32,635 nt of DNA from Phormidium sp. FACHB-1136 (GTDB taxonomy: Bacteria; Cyanobacteriota; Cyanobacteriia; Phormidesmidales; Phormidesmidaceae): the NCBI RefSeq assembly GCF_014697375.1, contig NZ_JACJRS010000062.1, positions 1 to 32,635 of the forward strand, given 5' to 3'. A model generated the notes under the pieces. The model searched no databases. It saw only the letters and a list, made by a program, of their open reading frames with translations, and was not told the DNA's origin. Positions within the stretch are counted from its first letter, which is position 1. The number at the start of each line of letters is the position of its first letter. Position numbers and translations under genes: made by a program. Of the stretch, positions 10,783 to 18,253 are shown in pieces.

Positions 10783-11703
10783 TCAACCGAAAGGCAACTC
10801 AACGAAACGACGAGTCATTCCCATGCCCATGGGCGTTTTTCTACCCACACCAGAATAAAGGGCAAAATCGGCTAAGGTATTGAGTTTTTTGATCGTGCTA
10901 CTCTCAACATTGCCAAACATTTGATACGTCACTTTGCCGACACAGCCCATAAACCGATTCGCGACGTTGACCTTAGCCCCCGTATGGTGAAACTGGCTAC
11001 GGGGATCTTGGACAATTTCGGTATGAATATCAAAAGCACTGGCCTGAAGAACATCAATGATATCGGCGGAAAATTCTAGGTCACTATAATAATTCCAGCG
11101 ACGCAGTAAACTTCCAAACACGCTGGCTGGAGTTGGCAGAGCCGAGTCATACTTGCCCTGACGAAAGGCCGTTGGTGTATAAAACTGAAGCGTTAGTTTA
11201 CGGTCATGATCGGAGGCTTGCTCATAGAGTTGCGGATAGTTGCAAAAGTTAGCCCAAGGCTGGGTACTTTGGGGCGTACCAAGAATACTGGTGATATGAA
11301 GATCCGCAGGGCCAAGGTGCCAGGGTTGGTTAGGGTTTAGGTTCAGCCAAAGCTGGCTAAGCTGGCCAAATAGACGATCATCCAACAGCGAAATACGCCA
11401 CCAGCAGGGGGTGGAGGGTGGAATTGGGTGGGCATAGTGATAGGTGAGGTGAGCGGTGGCCGACGACGGGCGATCCACCCTGCCCTGTACCCGATTCCCG
11501 GCTCCCTGTCCCCTGTCCCCCACCACTTGCAACGGGCTCAGGGTAAAGGCTTTATTGCCCTCGTTGGCATGGAGTTGATTTCCCATGGCCTTGTCCACAG
11601 AACTAACCAAGCTCAGGAAAAGCGCATGGAGGTGTTTCCCAGTGGTAAAACCAGGGGGAATGGGCGAAGCAGGGACAAGGTTGAGGACAAGACTATGGGG
11701 CAT
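10783..11703 (-). CDS. cas6: Cas6, crRNA-processing endoribonuclease (with internal repeat insertion)
   Basis: The 306-aa RAMP protein ends with the glycine-rich loop GVGRKTPMGMGM that defines Cas6. A histidine-containing segment near residues 24-26 (GKHLHALF) is in the usual place for the catalytic His. Cas6 cuts the pre-crRNA at the repeat stem and leaves the ATTGAAAC handle. Residues of about 60-86 (from VVGDRGQG to SSATAHL) look unlike the family. They are encoded by a GC-rich, tandemly repeated stretch resembling the intergenic repeats in this window, so a repeat seems to have inserted without breaking the frame. The gene follows the 87-aa gene after 132 bp and precedes cas4 by 29 bp. 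Confidence 0.95.
   Translation of the reverse strand: MPHSLVLNLVPASPIPPGFTTGKHLHALFLSLVSSVDKAMGNQLHANEGNKAFTLSPLQVVGDRGQGAGNRVQGRVDRPSSATAHLTYHYAHPIPPSTPCWWRISLLDDRLFGQLSQLWLNLNPNQPWHLGPADLHITSILGTPQSTQPWANFCNYPQLYEQASDHDRKLTLQFYTPTAFRQGKYDSALPTPASVFGSLLRRWNYYSDLEFSADIIDVLQASAFDIHTEIVQDPRSQFHHTGAKVNVANRFMGCVGKVTYQMFGNVESSTIKKLNTLADFALYSGVGRKTPMGMGMTRRFVELPFG
11451..11525. repeat. Repeat-like insertion inside cas6
   Basis: The + strand contains CCCTGTCCCCTGTCCCCC and the neighbouring GGGCGATCCACCCTGCCC, a low-complexity block with CCCTGTC heptamers. It resembles the G-rich repeat between cas1 and cas2. It keeps the Cas6 frame open and encodes a stretch with no obvious Cas6 counterpart. Exact borders are uncertain. 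Confidence 0.5.
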
Positions 11704-11835
11704 GGTGGCTTGAAGTTTTGAACGTTAATTCGGAAGCTGATGTGGTAAAGTCAGCGAGGTTTCGTCGCAGAACTTCTAGCGAAGAAGCTGCTAGGAAAAC
11801 AGCAGTCAAAACGCAGGAGATTTTTGGGCTAGAGT

Positions 11836-12099
11836 TTAGCAGCCATGCCAGTCTTCCTCCGCGATATGGTTGTAGCTGTGGAGATAAATAACAGGTGTCA
11901 GAGGTACCTCTGGCAAGGGATTGATCTGGTCATCGTTGGTGCCGTGGGCACCGTAATACCAAATCTGGTTAACATTAAGCTGAATGCTAACGGGCGTGAT
12001 GGCTTGAATATCGTTGTAGCCGCCTTCGTACCCCCGCACGACAACGGGGGTATCTGGGGGATATTGCGAGAGGGCTTCGATCAGTTCTTTTGCAGTCAT
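11836..12099 (-). CDS. Small conserved hypothetical protein in the cas operon (87 aa)
   Basis: It starts 2 bp after the csc1a stop, so it is co-transcribed and probably translationally coupled. The N-terminus MTAKELIEALSQYPPDTPVVVRGYEGGYNDI is a recognisable pattern of small proteins of unknown function found scattered in bacteria and phages. The rest is acidic, with several Tyr and His. There is no signal peptide, membrane segment or catalytic motif. Its place between csc1a and cas6 is not part of the standard I-D gene set. It could be a passenger, a small effector accessory, or a regulator; I cannot assign a function. Confidence 0.8.
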   Translation of the reverse strand: MTAKELIEALSQYPPDTPVVVRGYEGGYNDIQAITPVSIQLNVNQIWYYGAHGTNDDQINPLPEVPLTPVIYLHSYNHIAEEDWHGC

Positions 12100-12101
12100 G
12101 G

Positions 12102-12815
12102 CTAATTGCTAAATCGGTACATCATTTGAGCAGGTAGCTTGAGAGATTCGTCTAGTCCTTCAAAGGTGTAGTATTCCCCAACCATACGCACATTACGAAT
12201 GAGACTGACAGGGGGTATGTTGATAGTGTCGTAACTCAATACCTGGTTGGTGAACATCACATCCAAAGGATTCAGTGGATAAGGAAATAGGAATTCCTTG
12301 GCCGAGTTACGTTTTGGAGTGGGTAGCTCCTTCACAATTAACTCGGCTTTACTCATCCATTTCCCTAGCCGAACCCAACGAGGAAGTGTAAGCAAGTCTT
12401 GAGCAATCATAAAGAACTCAAACTGACTTTCAGGGGCTATTTCCTTAGCTCGACCAAAGCTAGGAATATTTTTCTGAGTTTTCTGCATCTCAACGTGGTA
12501 GCGGTTGTCGGCGTATTTCCAGGTGTTGAGCACAGCCGAATGACGGACGGCCCTAGCCGGGGTGACGTAAATACCCTGTTGATTGAGCGGCGTGAGATGG
12601 GCCTCATACATCGGTACTTGCTCTGCACAGAAGTAGCGGTATGCCGTCTCTTCTGAGACAGTCGTGGCATACTTGTCACTATCTACTAGGCCCAAGGCAT
12701 AGCAAAGCGCATAGTTATGCAAAATGGCTTCAGTCTCGTAAAGCCGCCCAATTTCTCGCGTAGCATAGTAGAGACTGTCGTGTAGTTCTAATATACACCG
12801 ATAGACATGGGGCAT
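12102..12815 (-). CDS. csc1: Csc1 (Cas5d), canonical I-D copy
   Basis: Starting at MPHVYRCILELHDSLYYATRE (ATG at 12815, 4 bp after the csc2a stop) the product is 237 aa. The open frame extends further upstream, but that would overlap csc2a and lacks family similarity. REIGRLYETEAILHNYALCYALG, TWKYADNRYHVEM, NIPSFGRAKEI and RLGKWMSKAE are motifs I recognise from cyanobacterial type I-D Csc1. Csc1 caps the crRNA 5' handle in the Cascade complex and contacts Cas10d. A second, divergent csc1 lies at 17465-18250. Confidence 0.93.
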   Translation of the reverse strand: MPHVYRCILELHDSLYYATREIGRLYETEAILHNYALCYALGLVDSDKYATTVSEETAYRYFCAEQVPMYEAHLTPLNQQGIYVTPARAVRHSAVLNTWKYADNRYHVEMQKTQKNIPSFGRAKEIAPESQFEFFMIAQDLLTLPRWVRLGKWMSKAELIVKELPTPKRNSAKEFLFPYPLNPLDVMFTNQVLSYDTINIPPVSLIRNVRMVGEYYTFEGLDESLKLPAQMMYRFSN

Positions 12816-12819
12816 AGCT

Positions 12820-13830
12820 CTAGGCTCCAGCTTTAGCGGCTTTTTTCTTGCCAATATGCTTCTCAGCATAGGCTTTGGCTTCTTGATTAGCCTGATCTAA
12901 AATTGAGCGGATCCCCGTTTCGCTGGCCGTTAGTGTTTTTACTTCCGCCAGTAGAGATTGGAAATTGTCGCCAATGAAGTCAGTATGCACAATAAATTCC
13001 TCATCCATGAGCGATTGAATTGCAGTCTTAGCCGCAGTAGTCACATCATCTTCATCTAGAGGATCAGGAGCTTTTAGGGTGCCATTAGCTTTCATTTGAT
13101 CATAGATGGCTTGAGTCCAGCGCAGGTTGCTCACAATCTCACCATCAGCAAACACAACCCCGATTAGCTCGTTACGAACTCGCCCCGTTCGTGTAGTTTG
13201 TGCGCCATAGTGGCGAGTCCGCAGAATATTGTTACAGACGTAAAGAAAGCTAGCTTCAGTAGGATCTTTAAGCGTCACGATACTAGGAAAGAAAACCTGG
13301 GGACGGATGTGGTCTTGCTGATTGATACGACTAGTCACCTCACCGGGCTTCCCCCCCTTTTCCCCTTTGGACGCCATAGTGCCATTTTCAAAGGGAGCGT
13401 TTAGGGTAAAGGTTTCGTGGGATTCATCAAAGGCCGTGATTGAGAAGGCTGTATCTACGACCACTTTAGATTTTTCAGAGCCAGAATCGCCAATGGCAAA
13501 GCCGTAGATGATGCAGTCGGGGTTATCCATACCAAATTCGACGTTGTATTCGCACTCTTCTGGTTTTACAAAGCCGTAGGTGCGGAGTAGTTCACGTCCA
13601 ACTAGGCGTTCTGGGGTGGACTGCTTGCGCTTGAACATGGATAGGCGGCTGATGGTGTTTTTATCCTCTACCCCGGCCCGGACGCGGGCTTTGTTGAGTT
13701 CACCATCGGTTTGAAAGAGGGGGTACGACTCGGTGACACGCACGGTCAAAAAGTGAGCGTACTTACCCATGGGTTTGTAGGGAATCTGGGAGTGGAAGAA
13801 TTTGGAATCGACAGATTTTAGCAGAGCCAT
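12820..13830 (-). CDS. csc2: Csc2 (Cas7d) backbone subunit, canonical I-D copy with reduced cysteine motif
   Basis: The 336-aa RAMP-type Cas7 polymerises along the crRNA spacer. Typical I-D motifs are SRLSMFKRKQSTPERLVGRELLR (61-83), DCIIYGFAIGDSGSEKSKV (105-123), APFENGTM and RTRHYGAQTTRTGRVRNELIG. GGAG sits 7 nt before the ATG. The usual cysteine cluster before YGFA is reduced here to Cys93 and Cys106 (CEYNVEFGMDNPDC), while the second copy at 18254-19261 keeps four cysteines. The C-terminus is Lys/Ala-rich. Overall it is closer to the common cyanobacterial I-D Csc2 than the second copy is (from memory of the family). Confidence 0.94.
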   Translation of the reverse strand: MALLKSVDSKFFHSQIPYKPMGKYAHFLTVRVTESYPLFQTDGELNKARVRAGVEDKNTISRLSMFKRKQSTPERLVGRELLRTYGFVKPEECEYNVEFGMDNPDCIIYGFAIGDSGSEKSKVVVDTAFSITAFDESHETFTLNAPFENGTMASKGEKGGKPGEVTSRINQQDHIRPQVFFPSIVTLKDPTEASFLYVCNNILRTRHYGAQTTRTGRVRNELIGVVFADGEIVSNLRWTQAIYDQMKANGTLKAPDPLDEDDVTTAAKTAIQSLMDEEFIVHTDFIGDNFQSLLAEVKTLTASETGIRSILDQANQEAKAYAEKHIGKKKAAKAGA

Positions 13831-13960
13831 GGTTTTTCTCCAAGGAATGAGGTTGGTGGTTGATGGAACAAAAATGTCTAGGATTAGGAGTCGCAGCCTT
13901 CGAGGTAGGGATGTAATGGCCTTCCTCTAGACTACTGCTGGCTGATTGACCAGACTTGAT

Positions 13961-14569
13961 TTAAGACACCAAAGCATGAACTAGGATTCGCATTAAGGCT
14001 TCTAGATCATCGGGAACTCGGTAGCTATCAAACCCTTGATCGATATGCTTATTTCTGCGATCAAGCAGACCAAATTCCCAAATTTTTCCAGTAGTTATGG
14101 CTCCTAAAATAAAATTCGTAGGATTATTAGATTCCCATTGATCTAGGGCAATGAGTTGAGCCGCTAACTGAGTAAAACCAAAATCCAGATCTTCTTTTTT
14201 GGCTTCGATAATTAACAACTGACTTTGTTGCTGAAGAAAATAGTCTAAATAGCCTTGAAGCTGCTCTGTAACTTTGATGGAATACTCTATCCTCACTTCG
14301 GCTTTGGTGTAATGAATCAGGTCTAAGATGATTGGGGAAACCAAAATCTCTCGACGAGCTGTTTCAGTAGATAGGTTAACGTAGGGCAACGTCTCTTCGA
14401 TACGATTTTGTAGCTCACAAATTCGATCTAGTTCACCTTGGTATTGTGGCAAGTTTAGGCGCTTGCGGGTAAGGGTATAGCCAAATTCTTCAGCTAGGTC
14501 TTGGGCAATTAATTTGAGCTCAAAGATTTTGCTAAATGTATAAGAACCTGTGGGTTCTAGGAGTTTCAT
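13961..14569 (-). CDS. PD-(D/E)XK nuclease-like hypothetical protein in the cas operon
   Basis: The 202-aa product has a plausible restriction-endonuclease-like core: Glu95 and Asp109 (QGYLDYF), then Glu122-Ala-Lys124 (LLIIEAKK) and Gln134 (FTQLAAQL). The LDYF-Q-LLIIEAKKEDLDFGFTQ layout is common in cyanobacterial proteins of unknown function. Its ATG overlaps the stop of the 115-aa gene (ATGA), so the two are translated together. It lies between cas3' and csc2a, where canonical I-D operons have no such gene. It may act on nucleic acid as an accessory nuclease, or be a passenger from the rearrangement that put the neighbouring block here. Its AT-richer composition is like that of cas3'. Confidence 0.85.
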   Translation of the reverse strand: MKLLEPTGSYTFSKIFELKLIAQDLAEEFGYTLTRKRLNLPQYQGELDRICELQNRIEETLPYVNLSTETARREILVSPIILDLIHYTKAEVRIEYSIKVTEQLQGYLDYFLQQQSQLLIIEAKKEDLDFGFTQLAAQLIALDQWESNNPTNFILGAITTGKIWEFGLLDRRNKHIDQGFDSYRVPDDLEALMRILVHALVS

Positions 14570-14913
14570 GATTCTTCCTCCGAAACAGTAGATTTTGAAT
14601 TCTTCGCTTCACTATGTTCCTGATTTTCTTTGTCTTGCTCTAGGCGATAGAGAAATTCACAGGTATCTCGAATAAGGTTGATCTGACGACCCGCTAATCG
14701 AGCGCGATCACCTGCAAAGGCATTCTCAAACACATCGACTACAAAATAGCGGGCAAAATCGAGTACAAGTTGACGTTCCTTACTAGGATCTCGTAGGGCT
14801 TTCAAGGTCTTAAGTTGATGCCAAGATAAGCTCCAATCATCGGGTAGCTGAACACCATCGGGTACTTGCTCAGCGGGAGCCGAGTAGACAGGTTTTAGGT
14901 GAACTGAATACAT
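14566..14913 (-). CDS. Hypothetical protein partnered with the PD-(D/E)XK-like gene (115 aa)
   Basis: I do not recognise the family. The N-terminal half has few charges and a WSLSWHQLKTLKALRD helix. The middle (FARYFVVDVFENAFAGDRARLAGRQINLIRDTCEFLYRL) looks helical. The C-terminal 25 residues are Glu/Lys/Ser-rich and probably disordered. There is an AAGG 4 nt before the ATG. It starts 8 bp after the stop of the Uma2 remnant and overlaps the next gene by 4 bp (ATGA). Such a coupled pair of a small protein and a putative nuclease could be an effector with its partner, but nothing here proves it. Confidence 0.75.
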   Translation of the reverse strand: MYSVHLKPVYSAPAEQVPDGVQLPDDWSLSWHQLKTLKALRDPSKERQLVLDFARYFVVDVFENAFAGDRARLAGRQINLIRDTCEFLYRLEQDKENQEHSEAKNSKSTVSEEES

Positions 14914-14921
14914 GACCTTAT

Positions 14922-15074
14922 CTATCCCAAAATTTGATCGACCGTGAACTGAGCATCCGCAAATGCCTGAAAACTCAGCCTATCTCCCCGCCGAAACCTG
15001 AGTATCTGTCCGTAACCATCAGCGCTAGGCTCACGATTGATTTGTTTTACTTGGTCGAAAATAGGATCTTTCAT
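14922..15074 (-). pseudogene. 3' remnant of a Uma2 (DUF820) gene
   Basis: An intact 50-codon frame from ATG at 15074 ends in REPSADGYGQILRFRRGDRL and FADAQFTVDQILG. This is nearly the same C-terminus as the complete Uma2 protein at 22623-23183. The DNA match runs over about 110 bp with about 11 mismatches by eye (roughly 90%), in the same orientation. The first 14 codons are unrelated to Uma2, and the catalytic domain is gone. With the intact gene, this fragment brackets the cas10d-csc2b-csc1b-cas3' block. It could still be translated as a short peptide. The remainder of the gap to cas3' (15075-15138) holds nothing clear. Confidence 0.8.
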
Positions 15075-15138
15075 TGCAGTTAACTTTCTCTAGTTTCTAG
15101 GATCTGAAGTTTACTCAATAATTGATTATTAGACAGGA

Positions 15139-17472
15139 CTAAGCCACCCAGAACTCTTCATTATCAGGACTTTGCAAGGCAACTCCGGCAGATGCAACAG
15201 AGAGAATACCGGAAAGACCAGGGAAGAATAGATATTTTCCAGATTTCAACCTAACATTATCAGATACAATAATATCGTAACAATCTAATCCTTGTTTTTT
15301 GAGTTTGATAATCGCCCATTTATTCTGACCATATTCTTTAATAATAACTCCCGGAACTAATTTATTCTTTAAGGCTTCTAATAGAGGTTTAGGAAATGCA
15401 GTTGATCTTGTGGACTCGCCAGCTTTGCGAATAGGACTCAAGTTTTTGTATGCCCATAGTTTACCTAACTGGGTGGATTCAAAGTGATCAAGCGAAGTTT
15501 CAAGCTGAAGACTGAAGCTAATCTGATAAGGTTCTTTAGTTTGTGCAACTAATTCTACGCGCGAATCATCAGATGCAAATTCATAGAATCTGAGCAGATG
15601 AAACGGATCTAGTGCAGTCTCACCAATCTCATCCAGGAGAAAGCAGTGTGGATCATAAATAGTCAAGCTATCAAATAAACTGTCTCGAAATCGAAATAGA
15701 GGTGACCATACTGTCTTCCAGAAAATCGCAAATTCTTTTAGTTCAAAAGCCGACTCCTCATAATCCTTGAATTCCTTCTCAAGTTCTTCTATCGAAAATT
15801 CCTGCCTGCTCAATGCTTCAAGTTGCTCTGGATAGTTAAATTCCAAGAACTTCTTAATAAAGCTTTGACGTATATATGGAGGCTGTTTGAAGAGGGTCTT
15901 GACGAATGACCATTGTCCTTCCTTCTTGGGTTTGATCGAAGCTTTAGCCAATACTTCAGCAGTGATAATTTGCATCATTCGATGCTTGTAATACTTCCAA
16001 GAACGAGAACCACCAAATAGTTTTTGCAGAGTAGTGTACAAATCTTGAACTAGCTGATCTTCTTCTAAGTTATGGAGCGCATTCTCAAGTTCAATTAGTG
16101 GACGGGCAATTTCTAGGAATGCCTCAGATTTCCAGTAGATTTCTAGAAATGGGCGTTTCATGCAATTTAGGGTTTCGAGAGTCTGCTTCAAAAACTCTCG
16201 ACCACCAGCGCAATCTAAACTTTCGATACCTTCTTCCCAGGCTTTCTCTGGAAGGTAGGCAATTGCATTAGATGGCACATCAGTTTGCTTTTTGCCTAAG
16301 ACTCGGCCTACTCGCCCAATCCGTTGCCAAAAGGAGAAGCGATCACGGGTTGAAAAAATCAACCAATCCAAATTCTGACGTTCAGATTCAGTGTCCCGCT
16401 CAAAATTAAATCCAACATCTACGGTGCTAGTTGCGAGAATAACTTGTCTTTGCGCTGCTGTATGTCGCTGATTCTGAGATTGAACTGGGCCTGTTATTCG
16501 TCCACGTAAATGTTCAGCTCCTGCATCACATAAACACTTATTCAGTTGATTGACTTGATCAAGCGAATCTAAAATAACAGCTCCAAACTGATCAGGTTTA
16601 TCTTTCAATCTTGTTAGAACTTCATTAGCTATTTCTGGAATAAGTGTCTTCTTTTCTGATTGCTTACGAATTTCTAGATTGACAGTGGTTTGAGAAGGAG
16701 CCATACTGTCTGATTGCGTTTCGCCATTAACACAGTAAATCTTGACGCCTGCTTCTTCAAGCTTCATAAGTGCTGCTTCACAAGCTTCTTCAGGGGTAGC
16801 AGTCAGAAGGATAACCTTGCGATTATCTCGGAAATAGCCGAAGGAATGGGATAAAGCTAAATAAAATAGCAAGCTGACGAGTTGTTTTGCGTCATAGAGA
16901 TGAAATTCATCAAAAATGACAGTTGCAAAGCTGCTATAAAAAGCACTAGCGATATTACTGCGATCCAGGCGATTATAGGCAAAAAATGTCGAATAGTAGA
17001 AGATATCTGGATTAGTTACTAGCAAAATCGGCCTACCAGCACACTCTGGAAAAATAGTGGCAGGCTCTCGAAGAACATTGTAAAGCTTCTCGCCTGAGCG
17101 ATCACCCACCCGATCATTACTCCACGCTTTCACATGTCTTGCTGATGCAGCTTTAACCACATGGGGAAGTCCAGCCGCCTCAACAAACTTTTGAGCGGAT
17201 TCAGTCTGCTGTTCAATCAAGGCGTTGGTAGGGGCAATGTAAATGGCATTGCGCTCACGGTTGTGATGAATAACGCTCAAGCCTGCTTTCGTCTTACCTG
17301 TTCCTGTAGGGGCTAAATCGAGAATGATGTCGTGACTTCTAGCTGCCGTGTAGACTTCGTTTTGATGCTGGAGAACACCATGCTCAAAGGCATTGAGTAA
17401 TTCTGATGGCATGTCAGGATTAGAACAGGTGGCAATGCTGCGAGGTTCAAGCTGAATTTTAAGGCTATCCAT
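15139..17472 (-). CDS. cas3: Cas3' helicase (no HD domain)
   Basis: The 777-aa superfamily 2 helicase shows Walker A APTGTGKT (54-61), motif II DEFH (188-191), motif III TAT (224-226), and motif VI QRIGRVGR (383-390). There is no HD nuclease domain; in type I-D that domain sits on Cas10d, so Cas3' supplies ATP-driven DNA unwinding only. It starts inside the csc1b stop (ATGGATAG, 8-bp overlap), so it is translationally coupled to csc1b. In canonical I-D operons cas3' comes first, before cas10d; here it comes fourth, after csc1b. The gene is visibly more AT-rich than cas1-cas4 and the right-flank genes. Confidence 0.95.
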   Translation of the reverse strand: MDSLKIQLEPRSIATCSNPDMPSELLNAFEHGVLQHQNEVYTAARSHDIILDLAPTGTGKTKAGLSVIHHNRERNAIYIAPTNALIEQQTESAQKFVEAAGLPHVVKAASARHVKAWSNDRVGDRSGEKLYNVLREPATIFPECAGRPILLVTNPDIFYYSTFFAYNRLDRSNIASAFYSSFATVIFDEFHLYDAKQLVSLLFYLALSHSFGYFRDNRKVILLTATPEEACEAALMKLEEAGVKIYCVNGETQSDSMAPSQTTVNLEIRKQSEKKTLIPEIANEVLTRLKDKPDQFGAVILDSLDQVNQLNKCLCDAGAEHLRGRITGPVQSQNQRHTAAQRQVILATSTVDVGFNFERDTESERQNLDWLIFSTRDRFSFWQRIGRVGRVLGKKQTDVPSNAIAYLPEKAWEEGIESLDCAGGREFLKQTLETLNCMKRPFLEIYWKSEAFLEIARPLIELENALHNLEEDQLVQDLYTTLQKLFGGSRSWKYYKHRMMQIITAEVLAKASIKPKKEGQWSFVKTLFKQPPYIRQSFIKKFLEFNYPEQLEALSRQEFSIEELEKEFKDYEESAFELKEFAIFWKTVWSPLFRFRDSLFDSLTIYDPHCFLLDEIGETALDPFHLLRFYEFASDDSRVELVAQTKEPYQISFSLQLETSLDHFESTQLGKLWAYKNLSPIRKAGESTRSTAFPKPLLEALKNKLVPGVIIKEYGQNKWAIIKLKKQGLDCYDIIVSDNVRLKSGKYLFFPGLSGILSVASAGVALQSPDNEEFWVA

Positions 17473-18250
17473 GGTTGCGTCCTCCGCAAAATTCTAGGTT
17501 GGCCGGGAGGGTATAGTTGCCTACTTGCCATGCGGCTCCACTAAATCGCAGATTTTTTAGCAATGAGGCTGGGGGGATTGAAATTAGGTCAAAGCTCAAC
17601 AGGCCAAAGCCAGAGGGGAGATCGGCTGAGTTGAGGTAAGCATGACAATTGTATTCCCCTGGGGGGTGGGCCGTGACACTCACTGTCTTTACGATTTCCA
17701 CCCTAACTTTGCTCATAAACTTGCCGACCCGAATATATTCAGGTAGTTCGCCATCGCCAAAGGCAATCGTTTGAAAGCGGTTGCCTCGCTCAATCATTCG
17801 TAGGCGACCCGTTTGGGGAAAATTGCTAGGTCGAAAAGTATTGGGCTTCTTGCCAGTGCGTTTTAGGGGTAGGTCTTCCCTTGCAATGGCCACCCGGTTA
17901 TTGGTCATGGCGTACCAGTAAGAGTCTGATAGGGCATTGAATCGCTCAAAGCGAAAGGAAGCTGAGGTGTCTACAGGCCAAGCGGGGAGAATATAGCGCT
18001 GGCCTGCCAGAGGGGTGAGGTCTTCGAGATAGGTGGGTCGTCCGGTGGCTTCCCCCAGCAAGCGGTAGGGAGATCGCGCCCAGCCGAGGGCATAGGCCAG
18101 GGCATAGTTTCCGATGGTGCCCTCGGTGTAGTAAGTGTCTGATAGCTCTCTGGAGGCAAAGAAAACAGGCTCCGCACACCACAGCTCGATCAGTTGAGCC
18201 GTTTGATAGGGCGGCAGGGTGGTTTGAGGCTCTAGCTCAACTTGCGTCAT
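17465..18250 (-). CDS. csc1: Second, divergent Csc1 (Cas5d)
   Basis: The 261-aa product shares with the other Csc1 the N-terminal block (FFASRELSDTYYTEGTIGNYALAYALG against YYATREIGRLYETEAILHNYALCYALG), the YIRVGKFMSK / VRLGKWMSK segment, and the C-terminal SIPPASLLKNLRFSG / NIPPVSLIRNVRMVG segment. The remainder has diverged strongly, so this is not a recent duplication. It sits 3 bp after csc2b and overlaps cas3'. It probably caps a crRNA 5' end with its own partner csc2b. Whether it replaces the canonical Csc1 in the Cas10d complex or both are used is open. Confidence 0.9.
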   Translation of the reverse strand: MTQVELEPQTTLPPYQTAQLIELWCAEPVFFASRELSDTYYTEGTIGNYALAYALGWARSPYRLLGEATGRPTYLEDLTPLAGQRYILPAWPVDTSASFRFERFNALSDSYWYAMTNNRVAIAREDLPLKRTGKKPNTFRPSNFPQTGRLRMIERGNRFQTIAFGDGELPEYIRVGKFMSKVRVEIVKTVSVTAHPPGEYNCHAYLNSADLPSGFGLLSFDLISIPPASLLKNLRFSGAAWQVGNYTLPANLEFCGGRNHG

Positions 18251-18253
18251 AGC

